Origin: Cyanophora paradoxa
Lineage: Eukaryota; Glaucocystophyceae; Cyanophorales; Cyanophoraceae
Reading direction: 5' to 3'
Assembly (NCBI GenBank): GCA_004431415.1
Contig: QPMI01000199.1
Location: 1-64,000 of the forward strand
Length of the DNA stretch: 64,000 bases
Part shown: positions 28,809-40,220 of the stretch, piece by piece
Layout: every line of letters starts with the position of its first letter
Position numbering within the stretch: position 1 is the stretch's first letter
The notes under the pieces: generated by a model
The model's database searches: none
What the model saw: only the letters and a program-made list of their open reading frames with translations
What the model was told of the DNA's origin: nothing
Made by a program: the position numbers and the translations under genes

Positions 28809-31299
28809 CTGTGTCAGCGTCCTCGCTGCAGCTGTCGATTTTGTTGCAATGGAGCCCTCCAGATCCGTCTCGTGCGGCCGATGTTGATTATGAGCTTGCT
28901 GACGCTTGAAACGACGTGCGCGCTCCTCCGCGTGGCGTTTCATGGGCTTGAGCTTGCCTGTGTCAAGGGTTTGGGACTGCAGGAAAATCTGTCGAATTCA
29001 AAAATTCGAATGCGCATGTCTGATACAGCTACGTATACGCCGCACGCCGTTGCATATGCTACCTTGGCCCCGTGGCGGGTGGGATCCGCGGCCTCCTGCC
29101 TCGGGAGCCGGTGCCCTTCCTCGTCGTGGTCCGCCTTGCGGGCCGTGCCGCGAGGCTTTGAAGCTGCGCATGCACGAGAGGCGTATCCGTATCATAGTAT
29201 TCGTGGTGCCACGGTGAGCCTCGCTGAGCTCAAGTGTTATTCGCAAATACGGGCTAGCGCTGATCATGATCATGAGCTGAGCTCGTTTGTTTGACCATGC
29301 ACATGAGCTCAGGATCAATATTTATCTCGGGCTCGTTCATTCAATAATATTAATCATATAAGTGCGCGCGCATGCGGGGAGACGAACGGCGGGAGGGGCC
29401 TCCGGCCCAGGCTCCTGGAGTCTTGTGGAGCTCCATGATCATGATGTGCACTCCCGTGCCTCCCACGAAGAACCAAGGTCGGTGCACGTGGCGACTGGAC
29501 GGCAGCGGCTGCGGCCACCACCGCCAGAGAGACCAGGATCGACAAGGGCAGTGCCACCCGCATGCGTATGCGCAGGCCTAGGACCGAATTCGAAGCCGCT
29601 TCGGCGACATGTACAAACCCGCTTCCGTGCTTGCGCGCGGCCGGTGCCATCTCCTGCGCGGCGAGCTCGCAGCCGCTGTAAGGCGCCCGCCGGGCCGGCC
29701 CTGGGCGCGCGTGCGGAATATTAATGCGCTGGAGTCGTCGGGCCTCATGCTGCAGCCTGCAGGCTGCAGGCTGACTCAGTGAGCATGCAGCCTGGCAGGC
29801 TGCAGCTAGCGCTGCGCGCCGGTATTTCGGCGATAATTTCGCTGCAAGCTTGGCGTGAAGCTTGCAAGTTGCCAAGTTGCAGGACTCTGCCAGTGAGGAA
29901 CTTGCAGCCTATAATCTTGAATTAGAGTTGGCAGTGCGGCACTGCGGCAGTGAGCGCGCGGAGCGCTGCGCGCGGGGCCTCGCGACTCCCGCCGCAGACT
30001 CGCCGCACTGCGGCCGCCGGGCACCGTGGCACTGCCACACTGGGCGGCGCGGGCAGCTGCAGAGCGCGCGCGCGCGCGCGCTCCCGGAGTCCGCGCGGAC
30101 TCCCGCCGGGCCGGCCCGAGTCCCGGCCCACTCCCGGGGCGGTCCAGTCTCCGGAGCCCGGGTCCGGGAAGTACCAAAGTAGTAGAATGTACCCGGTAGT
30201 ACCATTGCGGCAATTGCCCCAGTCACAGATCGGCAGACTCTGATCGGCAGACTCTGAGAATCATCATGATCATGGCATCGTGATCGGCTGGTGCCCCCAA
30301 GTACTAGTGCCGGTCCACTGCCGGACTCCGGGACCACTGCCGGTTGGTCGTTTCAGAACAGCTTCCGAACAAGCTGAAAATTAAAAAAACGCCTGAAAAT
30401 TGATATGTACACTCTGATATACTAAGTTATAACTTATTACTTATGACGCATGCGGACACCCGTAAAAAAACTCAGTTCTCACGGAACGGCCGAGCCAAAA
30501 ATCTTCGATAGCTTGATTGAGGTCAGAAAACTTACCTTAGGGTTGTGTCAACGCATATGAGAACACAGTGTAGTAGACCGTATTATGGTCCGTATATTAC
30601 ATCAGAGTAACGAACTAAATTATATTTTTTAGTATATATTACGCGTTAATATTACGTACCGCGCTCATGCTCGAAATTCCCACATACAGTACCCCCCAGA
30701 ACTACCGCCCTATGCAAGCCTGAAAAGGTTTTGGTCCATTAATTTAATTCGGGCTCGCAGTTTTTTGCCTAAACTTAAGGAAGGGCGTAGTTTCAAAAAA
30801 GTTTTAGGATCCACTAATTTCCGGTCCAGTACTGGTATTTTCCTGCTGCGGCCGCCGGGCGCCGGCGCACTGCGGCACTGCAGCGGCATTACTAGTGCTG
30901 CCAGCTGCAGCCTGCCAGGCTGGCAGCCCAGTGGCAGGCTGTCAGTGTGCCAGCCTGCCGCATGCGCAGTGCTCGCGATCGGATCACTCGGCGGAGTCAG
31001 TGAGCAGTGCTAGCTGTACAGTGTCACAGTGTAGGCGCCCGCGGCCGGGCGGTCGCTAGCCGCTGTCAGGCTGAGCCAGTGAGCGCCACGTCCACGCGGC
31101 GCCCGGCCCGTCACGGCGTGACGCGGCCCACGCAGCCTGACGCAGGTAGCCGCTGAGCGCGCGCTGCGGCGCTAGCGCTGGCCGTGGGCCGTGGCGCGAG
31201 CCGCGCGACGCCGCGCGAGTCCAACCGTCGGACGGTCGAGTTTTCCCAGCAGTTTAAGCTGGCCAGTGGCGTGCATGGAAAGTGCCACGGTGGCAGATA

Positions 31300-31510
31300 A
31301 CGGAAGTAACGGACAGTGGCGGATAACGGACGTTTCCGGAAAGTAACGGACATGTACAGCTTAAGTGGCGGATAGCGAAAAGTAACGATCGCGAAAAGTA
31401 ACGGACAGCTTAAGCGGTCCACCGTGGCACTAGTATTGGCGGATAGCGACAAGTAACGATCGCGAAAAGTAACGTTAACGGACAGCTTAAGTGGCGGATA
31501 GCGAACTGCG
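31300..31510. repeat. Tandem AGTAACGG-type repeat
   Basis: A unit of about 50-55 bp containing TGGCGGATAGCGAAAAGTAA, CGATCGCGAAAAGTAACG and GACAGCTTAAG is present from about 31,355 and again from 31,436, with a partial third copy at 31,490. Shorter AGTAACGGAC words precede it. There is no coding content. Confidence 0.7.
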
Positions 31511-31895
31511 GTATACGTATGCAGCTGTATGCTTATTCCGAAGCTTATAATAGCCGCGGTTGCGCTCATAATTAATAATTAGCAACCGTGTACATACTAG
31601 TGCTACTGTGCATGCAGCTAGCTAGCGCTGCTGCGCATCATGGCATGCCAGTGATGCTTGTGCAGACGGAGCAAATCATGTGCATGATCAGCAAATGAAT
31701 TCGAAGTCAACGCGTACGCAGCGCTAGCGAAAACAGTGATTATGTCGAAGCCCCCGCGGCCGGGCCGCTGATCATGAGCACCCGCATCTGAAGCAGCGCG
31801 ACTGTATATTTAATTTGAAGACGAAGCCGAGGAAAATTCAATCATCAAGTGGGGGGGTGCGGGGGGGCTTGCCCCCCTGCTTGTGATTCATATCA

Positions 31896-32092
31896 TATAG
31901 TACCGCGGTACCAAATTACCGCGTTTAAAAAATTTGAGGCTTGTATAGGGCGGAATGTTAGGGGGGGTATTGTATGGGGCGACTTCTCAGCAGCAATTTG
32001 CCAGCAAATTACCGCGGTACCAAATTACCGCGTTTTAACAAACTTTTAAAAATTTGGCTCTTTAATTTGGTACTGCGGTAATTAAGTGGGCG
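31896..32092. repeat. Short inverted/direct repeat with ACCGCGGTACCAAATTACCG
   Basis: ACCGCGGTACCAAATTACCG occurs at about 31,900 and again at about 32,012. A complementary AATTTGGTACTGCGGTAATT lies at about 32,070-32,090, giving a roughly 190-bp unit with inverted ends. It is probably a small non-autonomous element. Confidence 0.5.
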
Positions 32093-32361
32093 CGGTGTTT
32101 ATGTGTTCTCAGAGTCTACAGTCTTCTACGGTATTTTGAGCGCGCAGCGCCGGCGCGCGGCCATCTAGAACTGAGCCACGCACTGCGGCAGCTGCCAGAC
32201 TCTGAGACAGTGCCAGTGCGCATCACGTGCTGCGCATGCCACTGATGCCAGTGCCTGCCACCGCGGCCGGCCCTGGCACCGGGTTAATATTCTGTCTTTC
32301 AATTATTTGCAATTGGGCCCCGCGGCGGCAAACGCACGTGGCAGCACGTGCACGTGCGCGT

Positions 32362-32626
32362 ATACTGTAGGATGGCTTAAATTGCCGCGGCCGCCGGCCG
32401 TGTAGTTAAATTGCCGAATTCGGCCAAAACCGGAATTGCCGTGGCGATAAATCATTGAATTGCCGAAACTCTGGATTTTTTCTATGGCGCCATACAAAAG
32501 CGGCTGTTTAGCCCTACCCCCTGAGAATTGCCGCGGAGAATTGCCCCCTGAAAAATTGCCGAATTCGGCGTCACGGCAATATACGGCAATTTAAAAGTAC
32601 GGCTAAAAAAGCCATCCTACAGTAGT
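32362..32626. mobile_element. MITE-like element with TA-flanked inverted ends
   Basis: The left end TACTGTAGGATGGCTT and the right end, complementary to it (AAGCCATCCTACAGTA), enclose about 260 bp rich in AATTGCCG words. The terminal TA on each side would be a TA target duplication, as in Tc1/mariner-type MITEs. No ORF is inside. Confidence 0.6.
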
Positions 32627-32816
32627 CGCCGCGCATACGCGTACCGCCGCTACTGTACCGCGGCGTACGACGTCGACGTCGTCGACGTAACGACGGTAAC
32701 GCACATGAGACGCATGCTTCAATGATACTTGACAGTGAGTTGACACTGTCACAGTGTGACCGTACGTGCTTCCAATTTTAATTGACTCATATGCGTCTAA
32801 TTATAATTGACTCGTC
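32627..32816. other. Short spacer with CG-rich palindromes
   Basis: GTACGCG/CGTCGACG palindromic words and TGACACTGTCACAGTGTGAC lie between the MITE and the G tract that begins the large palindrome. No gene is seen. Confidence 0.4.
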
Positions 32817-35800
32817 GGGGGGGGGGGGGGGGGATGCCTCGCATGTGTAACAGTCTGCAGAGCGCTACAGTCTGCAGCTGAAAATTTATGTTAATTGTAA
32901 ATCAGCGACCGACCCCCTCACATTTCGGGGGGCAGGCCGGCCTCGATGGCGAAGCGGCGGCGGAGGTTGAGCTCGCCCCGCGCGCAGACGACCGCGGCGA
33001 TGAGGGCCGGGACCAGGAGGAAGTTCGCCCAGTACAGGGCGTACCTGGGTACATTCACGTCAACGATGGCGAGCGGGGGGGGGGGGGGGGGGGGGGGGGG
33101 CGGGTCGGGGGGCCGCGGGCCGGGGCGCACTCGGGGAAGTAGCCCGAGTGGAAGAGGACGCCTGCGGCGAAAGCGAGAGAGGCGGCGTTCTGCAGGGGCT
33201 AGTTAGAGGAAGTCGGAAGAGGAACCCGCGTCGACTATTCTAACTATTTATAGACGCGCCTTCGCGAGGGCGTAGCGGAGGGGGAGGAAGAAGGTGGGCG
33301 CCACGAAAGAAATGTTCGCCACCACCGCGAATCGAAGCAGGAACTGCGGGGCCGGGCGGTGAGCGCGGGGAGACGGCGCGCGGCGCGGGCGGGCGGCGGG
33401 GGCGGTGGGCGGGCGGGCCTCGGGCGTCCACTCGGCTTCGATGGGGCCTCTGTAGGCGGCGAGGAAGCGCCAGAGGGACACCAGGCGGGCGATCTGGGGT
33501 ACGTCAACCGCGCGAGAGCCCGAAGGGGGTACGGCGCGCCTGGGCGAGGAGGAGGCCGGAGGCGACGAGGGCGAAGCCGAAGGGAAGGGAGCCGCGGGGG
33601 CGCGCCTGCGGGGCGGGGCCCGGAGGCGGTGAGGAGGCGAGGGGGGCGCGGGGAGGGCGGGGGGCGGGGCGGGGCGGGGGCACGGCGAAGACGGCGAAGG
33701 CGGCGACGAAGAAGGAGCCGCAGACGGCGATCTCGACGACCCAGTCGGCCTCCGTGCGGGGAACTGGTCGGCGAGGGCGCGGAGGGGTACGCCGCGCTCG
33801 GCGGCGGCCTGCAGGCCGCCACGGCGAGCACGACGAGATAGGCGGGTACGAGCACGACGCTGAGGGCCAGCGCGCTGCGGGGGCTCAGCTGGCGGGGCGG
33901 ACCCGGGTACGTCGGAGGAGGAGAAGGAGGGGGCACCGGCGCCAGGCGCGCTCGGCGTAGAAGACGCGGTACTCGGCCTCGTGGGCGGGTTGGGGAAGGG
34001 CCGCCCCCTTCACCGTCTCGACGAGCTGCGCGAGGAGGCTGCCGCGGGGCGGCGCGGCGGGAGGGCGTCCGGATCGGCGGGGGCGGGCGTGGGCGCGGCG
34101 GGGCCCGGGGTGGGCGCAGCGGGGGTTGCCGGCGTGGCTGCGGAGGGGGTCACCCCGCGGCGCGCGGCCTTCATCGATCGCGAGAGCAGCGCGTCGGGCA
34201 GCTGCGGGGCACGCGTTAGCCGGCGTCGGCGTCGGGAGTGATTGGGGGGTACGGGAGCGCACGGGGAGGTGGGAGCGGGAGGAGACGCGGCCCTCGGAGA
34301 GGGCGGCGGAGGGGGGCGGCCGAAGGGCAAAGACGGAAGGCGACTTCGTCACGGAGGGGATGCCGGTCGGCAGATCCAGGCCCAGGAGCCGCGAAGGCGT
34401 GTCCGGCCACGCGTTCAAAGGCGGCGGGCCGCGGGCCGCCGGCGACTCGGCCGTCTCGCCGTCCGAGGCGCAGGCGGCCGGCAGCGAGGCCGGGTGCTCG
34501 GGGGTACGGGCGCGGGGTCCCCCGGCCCCGGGCGTGCGCGGCGTGGGGGCGGGAGCCGCGGCGGCGCAGGCCGGAGCCCTCCAGGGCCCGCGGGGTGCCG
34601 CGCGCCCCCGCGTCGCCGACGTCGACGAGGAAGAGCGACGAGGCGGCCGCCTGCGGGGCGCAGCAGGTCGGCATGGGGGGCGGGGTTTCGAGGGTACAGC
34701 AGGGCGGGGGGGGGAGGGAGGGCTCACGCGAGTCGCGTCGAGGGGGTAATGGGTTCGACGCGCCACGGGCGGAGGAAGGAGGGTACGCCGCCGCCGGCCC
34801 CGACGCTGACGCCGTCCGAGCCCGGCGGCGGGGATACGCTCCGGGGTCCGGCGGGGGTGACGCTCCGGGCCCGCCGCCGCCTCCGCCTCCTCGGCGCCCG
34901 GGGCCGGCCCGCGGTCTCCTGCAGCGCCTGCGAAGCCCGCGCCTCAGACAAAGCCATTCGAAGCTTTGGGGGAGGGGAAGGGGGGGGTGTTTCGGGGGTA
35001 CCAGGAGCTCCTGGAAGAAGAGGCGGCGCTCGAAGCGGTCGCGGAGGTACGAGGAGCCGCACGCGACGGCCCCCGACACGAAGCAGGAGACGAGGGACAT
35101 CCAGGACCACCCCTCCAGCGCCCCGGCGCCCAGCGCCGCGTACCGAACCAGCGGCGGCACGAAATACTGCGGCAGTCGGTCAGTCAGACGGTCATTCACT
35201 GTTCGGCGGGCAGGTCCGCTGCCTAGGGCGTGCCTCGAGGACGAGAAAGGCGGCGACGAGGAGAGAGACATGGAAGCGGAGGCCGAGGGCGGTGCAGGCG
35301 GCCCACTGGACGATCAGGTACGTGAGCAGCAGGTGCGTCGCGTGCCCCAAGATCGCGACGTAGGCGGTACTCTTGGAGATGGAGAAGCCGATGAGCCCGA
35401 AGCAGGCCGCGTGCTCAAAGTAGCGTGCGAAGGGCGCCGGGAAGAACGAGAGGATAAAGGGCGGGAGGAGCGCCACGATGGCGCACACCAGCTGCGGAAC
35501 CGGGTCATGAGCGCGCCTTTAAGAGAAGCGCAGGGGGAGGGAAGGGCGCGCCTGGACTACGCGGTACGAGAAGAGGATGGACGGGCTCATGAACAGGACG
35601 ACACAAGACAGGAAGCCGGCGCCGCAGGCGATGCGGGTGGAGAGGACGCGCCGCGCGGCGTTCGCCCGCGCGTACCGCCCCTCGAGGTCCAGCCGCCGGC
35701 CCCCGGCGCCGGCGGCGCGGAAGCGGAGGGTCGCGCGGGAGACGTCGACGCGGGGCGTGGCCGGCGCGGCTGCAGCCGCGAGGAGCACGCGCGGGGCGGG

Positions 35801-35983
35801 CTCGTCCGTGTCCTCGCAGCCTGCGCTCCCGGCGGGAGGCTGGCTGGCGCCCGCGCCGGCGCCCCGTGCGGATCGGCGCTGCACTCCGTTGCTGTCACCG
35901 TCGAACGCGTCGCCCGCCTCGTTTAGCTGCATTGTCAACGCGAGAGCCTCCATTCGAACGGACTCTGTCGCAGGCTGATCTAG
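32817..35983. repeat. Left arm of large palindrome
   Basis: This arm of about 3.1 kb matches 36,681-39,920 in inverted orientation. The inner edge is at GATCTAG next to TCGCAGGCTGATC; the outer edge is at the GATGCCTCGCATGTGTAACAG motif beside a 17-G run. Exons match closely while some introns differ in sequence and length; for example the last intron holds a 26-G run at 33,075-33,100 only here. Confidence 0.85.
32918..35952 (-). CDS. Multipass membrane protein, spliced, copy A
   Basis: ATG 35952 opens MEALALTMQLNEAGDAFDGD. A first block of about six transmembrane helices follows (CGAGFLSCVVLFMSPSILFS, VCAIVALLPPFILSFFPAPF, HLLLTYLIVQWAACTALGLR, ending RDRFERRLFFQELL). Next is a long Ala/Pro-rich soluble section, then a second block (ALSVVLVPAYLVVLAVAACR, FLLRFAVVANISFVAPTFFL, ALYWANFLLVPALIAAVVCA), ending LRRRFAIEAGLPPEM and TGA at 32,918. 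Exons are separated by 38-90 nt introns with GTACCCC or GC donors. The family is unknown. Both blocks end in an R-R-x-F motif, suggesting an internal duplication. It faces away from copy B across a 0.7-kb spacer. Confidence 0.6.
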
Positions 35984-36680
35984 GCTCAACGGCTGCCGTA
36001 TGGCAGCTGCTAAAGCCTCATTGACAGGCTTCAAAGTACGTTAAAGATATCGATATGATCATCTTGAGGCTTGCCGCATGCGCCGCATGCGGATATCGAT
36101 CATCGGATCACCCTGACAGATCTAGAGCAAGTGCCTCCTTTAATTACAATTGCAAGCGATCAGGGCTACGTCTGCCCAGACCGCTGAGAGGCACAAGCGG
36201 CAAGAAGACGCGCCGGCGCCGGCCGAAGATGGTTTTCCGGGCGCGAGGAGTCGCCGAGGACTCGCCGCGAACTCGGCGCGAAGGATTCGGGGGGTACCAG
36301 TGGACAAGCGTTGTTTTTTTATGATCTGCAATCTGGGTACAGCAGCGCTGAGCTCAAGGCTTTGCCCTCGCGCCCGGGAAATCGTTACCGGCTTATGCCG
36401 GCGCGTCACCTCCGCCAGCGTTTCGGCCGGCGGACGTAGTTCTAATCGCTTCAAAGCTTCGCCCTCGCGCCCGGATACCGCCGGCTTCCGCCGGCGACCT
36501 CGCCGGCTTTGCTGCGGAAGCTTGCTCTGCCAGGCTGATCCAACGATCCGAATGCCTCAAGAAGATCATCTCTTGGGCCTGTCAATGACGCCTTAGCTGC
36601 AGCAGCTGCGTGCGTGGCCTATGCCGATTGACGGGAGCTGTAGCCGTAGAGCCTCTGCATGCGCAGCAGCCTGCCAGGCG
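35984..36680. promoter_or_regulatory. Spacer of the palindrome, putative bidirectional promoter
   Basis: A 0.7-kb unique spacer lies between the head-to-head gene copies. It has GCTTGCCGCATGCGCCGCATGC, ATCGATATGATC palindromes, two copies of TCAAAGCTT/TCAAGGCTTTGCCCTCGCGCCCGG-type strings near 36,355 and 36,450, and one GGGGGTACC. No convincing gene is seen. Both copies would have to be transcribed from here. Confidence 0.4.
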
Positions 36681-39600
36681 ACTAGATCAGCCTGCGACAG
36701 AGTCCGTTCGAATGGAGGCTCTCGCGTTGACAATGCAGCTAAACGAGGCGGGCGACGCGTTCGACGGTGACAGCAACGGAGTGCAGCGCCGATCCGCACG
36801 GGGCGCCGGCGCGGGCGCCAGCCAGCCTCCCGCCGGGAGCGCAGGCTGCGAGGACACGGACGAGCCCGCCCCGCGCGTGCTCCTCGCGGCTGCAGCCGCG
36901 CCGGCCACGCCCCGCGTCGACGTCTCCCGCGCGACCCTCCGCTTCCGCGCCGCCGGCGCCGGGGGCCGGCGGCTGGACCTCGAGGGGCGGTACGCGCGGG
37001 CGAACGCCGCGCGGCGCGTCCTCTCCACCCGCATCGCCTGCGGCGCCGGCTTCCTGTCTTGTGTCGTCCTGTTCATGAGCCCGTCCATCCTCTTCTCGTA
37101 CCGCGTAGTCCAGGCGCGCCCTTCCCTCCCCCCTGCGCTTCTCTTAAAGGCGCGCTCATGACCCGGTTCCGCAGCTGGTGTGCGCCATCGTGGCGCTCCT
37201 CCCGCCCTTTATCCTCTCGTTCTTCCCGGCGCCCTTCGCACGCTACTTTGAGCACGCGGCCTGCTTCGGGCTCATCGGCTTCTCCATCTCCAAGAGTACC
37301 GCCTACGTCGCGATCTTGGGGCACGCGACGCACCTGCTGCTCACGTACCTGATCGTCCAGTGGGCCGCCTGCACCGCCCTCGGCCTCCGCTTCCATGTCT
37401 CTCTCCTCGTCGCCGCCTTTCTCGTCCTCGAGGCACGCCCTAGGCAGCGGACCTGCCCGCCGAACAGTGAATGACCGTCTGACTGACCGACTGCCGCAGT
37501 ATTTCGTGCCGCCGCTGGTTCGGTACGCGGCGCTGGGCGCCGGGGCGCTGGATGGGTGGTCCTGGATGTCCCTCGTCTCCTGCTTCGTGTCGGGGGCCGT
37601 CGCGTGCGGCTCCTCGTACCTCCGCGACCGCTTCGAGCGCCGCCTCTTCTTCCAGGAGCTCCTGGTACCCCCGAAACACCCCCCCCTTCCCCTCCCCCAA
37701 AGCTTCGAATGGCTTTGTCTGAGGCGCGGGCTTCGCAGGCGCTGCAGGAGACCGCGGGGCCGGCCCCGGGCGCCGAGGAGGCGGAGGCGGCGGCGGGCCC
37801 CGGAGCGTCACCCCCGCCGGACCCCGGAGCGTATCCCCCGCCGCCGGGCTCGGACGGCGTCAGCGTCGGGGCCGGCGGCGGCGTACCCTCCTTCCTCCGC
37901 CCGTGGCGCGTCGAACCCATTACCCCCCTCGACGCGACTCGCGTGAGCCCTCCCTCCCCCCCCCGCCCTGCTGTACCCTCGAAACCCCCGCCCCCCCATG
38001 CCGACCTGCTGCGCCCCGCAGGCGGCCGCCTCGTCGCTCTTCCTCGTCGACGTCGGCGACGCGGGGGCGCGCGGAACCCCGCGGGCCCTGGAGGGCTCCG
38101 GCCTGCGCCGCCGCGGCTCCCGCCCCCACGCCGCGCACGCCCCGGGGCCGGGGACCCCGCGCCCGTACCCCCGAGCACCCGGCCTCGCTGCCGGCCGCCT
38201 GCGCCTCGGACGGCGAGACGGCCGAGTCGCCGGCGGCCCGCGGCCCGCCGCCTTTGAACGCGTGGCCGGACACGCCTTCGCGGCTCCTGGGCCTGGATCT
38301 GCCGACCGGCATCCCCTCCGTGACGAAGTCGCCTTCCGTCTTTGCCCTTCGGCCGCCCCCCTCCGCCGCCCTCTCCGAGGGCCGCGTCTCCTCCCGCTCC
38401 CACCTCCCCGTGCGCTCCCGTACCCCCCAATCACTCCCGACGCCGACGCCGGCTAACGCGTGCCCCGCAGCTGCCCGACGCGCTGCTCTCGCGATCGATG
38501 AAGGCCGCGCGCCGCGGGGTGACCCCCTCCGCAGCCACGCCGGCAACCCCCGCTGCGCCCACCCCGGGCCCCGCCGCGCCCACGCCCGCCCCCGCCGATC
38601 CGGACGCCCTCCCGCCGCGCCGCCCCCGCGGCAGCCTCCTCGCGCAGCTCGTCGAGACGGTGAAGGGGGGGCGGCCCTTCCCCAACCCCGCCCACGAGGC
38701 CGAGTACCGCGTCTTCTACGCCGAGCGCGCCTGGCGCCGGTGCCCCCTCCTTCTCCTCCTCCGACGTACCCCGGGTCCGCCCCGCCGGCTGAGCCCCCCG
38801 CAGCGCGCTGGCCCTCAGCGTCGTGCTCGTACCCGCCTATCTCGTCGTGCTCGCCGTGGGCGGCCTGCAGGCCGCCGCCGAGCGCGGCGTACCCCTCCGC
38901 GCCCTCGCCGACCAGTTCCCCCGCACGGAGGCCGACTGGGTCGTCGAGATCGCCGTCTGCGGCTCCTTCTTCGTCGCCGCCTTCGCCGTCTTCGCCGTGC
39001 CCCCCGCCCCCCCCCCCCCCCCCCCTCCCCCCCCCCCCCCTCCCCCGCCTCACCGCCGTCCGCCCCGCAGGCCCGCCCCCGCGGCTCCCTTCCCTTCGGC
39101 TTCGCCCTCGTCGCCTCCGGCCTCCTCCTCGCCCAGGCGCGCCGTACCCCCTTCGGGCTCTCGCGCGGTTGACGTACCCCCAGATCGCCCGCCTGGTGTC
39201 CCTCTGGCGCTTCCTCGCCGCCTACAGAGGCCTCGTCGGAGCCGAGTGGACGCCCGAGGCGCGCCCGGCCCCCGCCCGCGCCGCGCGCCGCCTCCCCCGC
39301 GCTCATGCACAGCCCCGCAGTTCCTGCTTCGAATCGCGGCCGTGGCAAATCTGTCTTTCGTGGCGCCCACCTTCTTCCTCCCCCTCCGCTACGCCCTCGC
39401 GAAGGCCCGTCTATAAATGACTACAATAGGCGCCGCGGGCTCCTCCCGCCTCCTCTGACGCCCCCTGCAGGACGCAGCCGCCCTCGCTTTCGCCGCAGGC
39501 GTCCTCTTCCACTCGGGCTACTTTGCAGAGTGCGCCCCGACCCGCTGCCCCCGACCCGAAGTACTCTCCGCTCCGCTCGCCATTGTTAACGTGTACCCAG

Positions 39601-39885
39601 TTACGCCCTGTACTGGGCGAACTTCCTCCTGGTCCCGGCCCTCATCGCCGCGGTCGTCTGCGCGCGCGGCGAGCTGAACCTCCGCCGCCGCTTCGCCATC
39701 GAGGCCGGCCTGCCCCCCGAAATGTGAGGGGGGTCGGTCGCTGATTTACAATTAACATTAATTTTCAGACTGTAGCCCTGCAGACTGCCACAGATATGCA
39801 TGCGAGACATCCGCCCCGCCTCCCGCTCTGCAGACTGTTACACATGCGCTCTGCAGACTGTTACACATGCGAGGCATCCCCCCCG

Positions 39886-39920
<35 letters not shown>
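36681..39920. repeat. Right arm of large palindrome
   Basis: Inverted counterpart of 32,817-35,983. It ends in CTGCAGACTGTTACACATGC and GAGGCATCC next to a long C run, as in the left arm, but carries an extra duplicated CTGCAGACTG segment of about 100 bp at 39,780-39,860. Substitutions and homopolymer length changes relative to the left arm are scattered along it. Confidence 0.85.
36712..39727 (+). CDS. Multipass membrane protein, spliced, copy B
   Basis: Same gene as copy A, from ATG 36712 to TGA 39,725-39,727. Supported introns include 38,420-38,470 (51 nt, GTACCCCCC..CCGCAG), 38,766-38,803 (38 nt) and 39,144-39,183 (40 nt, GTACCCCC..CCCCAG). GC-AG introns occur after SYRVVQ, after FLVLE and after EWTPE, where joining restores LVCAIVALL, YFVPPLVRY and FLLRIAAVA. 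Protein changes relative to copy A are mild (FLLRIAAVANLSF against FLLRFAVVANISF; RGLVGAEWTPEA against RGPIEAEWTPEA), as expected of two maintained coding copies. One junction near 38,766 is out of phase, which may be an indel. Confidence 0.65.
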
Positions 39921-40220
39921 AACCCATGGCCGAACCCCGGACTCCGAGCGCGCACGAGTCCGAGCTGGATTCGAATTCGCCGGACTCGCGGTCGGTCTCG
40001 CTTTGGATCACTAGTACTGCTTTTAGCTCGCCCAAGCTGCCAGCTGCAGGCTTGCGGTCTTCCATACTTTACCACTAGGCTGGAGCAGAAAGGAGGCAGA
40101 AGCCTCACCGCACAATGGGAAGGGCGCTGGAGTATTAACAGGAAAGGCGGAGTAGGGCGGCGATGAAGCGGAACTGAGAGGGGGGAAACGACGGGGCAGA
40201 TCACTGAATCATGATCGATA
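39921..40220. other. Intergenic, nothing firm
   Basis: About 300 bp between the right palindrome arm and the 3' end of the J-domain/FN3 gene. Short frames only; no repeat or RNA gene is recognised. Confidence 0.4.

Larger units (their letters stand above)
25352..31887. repeat. 6.5-kb region bounded by nested, diverged inverted repeats
   Basis: The tip CACAAGCAGGGGGGCAAGCC at about 25,352-25,388 recurs inverted at 31,849-31,886. Further in, TAAGTAATAAGTTATAACTT with flanking GTGTCCGC at about 26,590-26,636 recurs inverted at about 30,418-30,462. CCGTTACTTTCCG words near 26,050 match inverted copies near 31,320. All pairs share a centre near 28,500-28,700, so this looks like an old palindromic duplication or a transposon with long, eroded terminal inverted repeats. 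A small spliced gene lies at the centre. Confidence 0.55.

Noticed and set aside
33244-34766. Large frames in the opposite sense within the palindrome arms
   Set aside because: They do not respect the GT/GC..AG exon pattern that restores transmembrane segments and are GC-rich shadows.
32817-39920. Palindrome dismissed as a sequencing fold-back
   Set aside because: The arms differ in introns and by conservative amino-acid changes, which a simple fold-back read would not give; kept as real, with assembly check advised.
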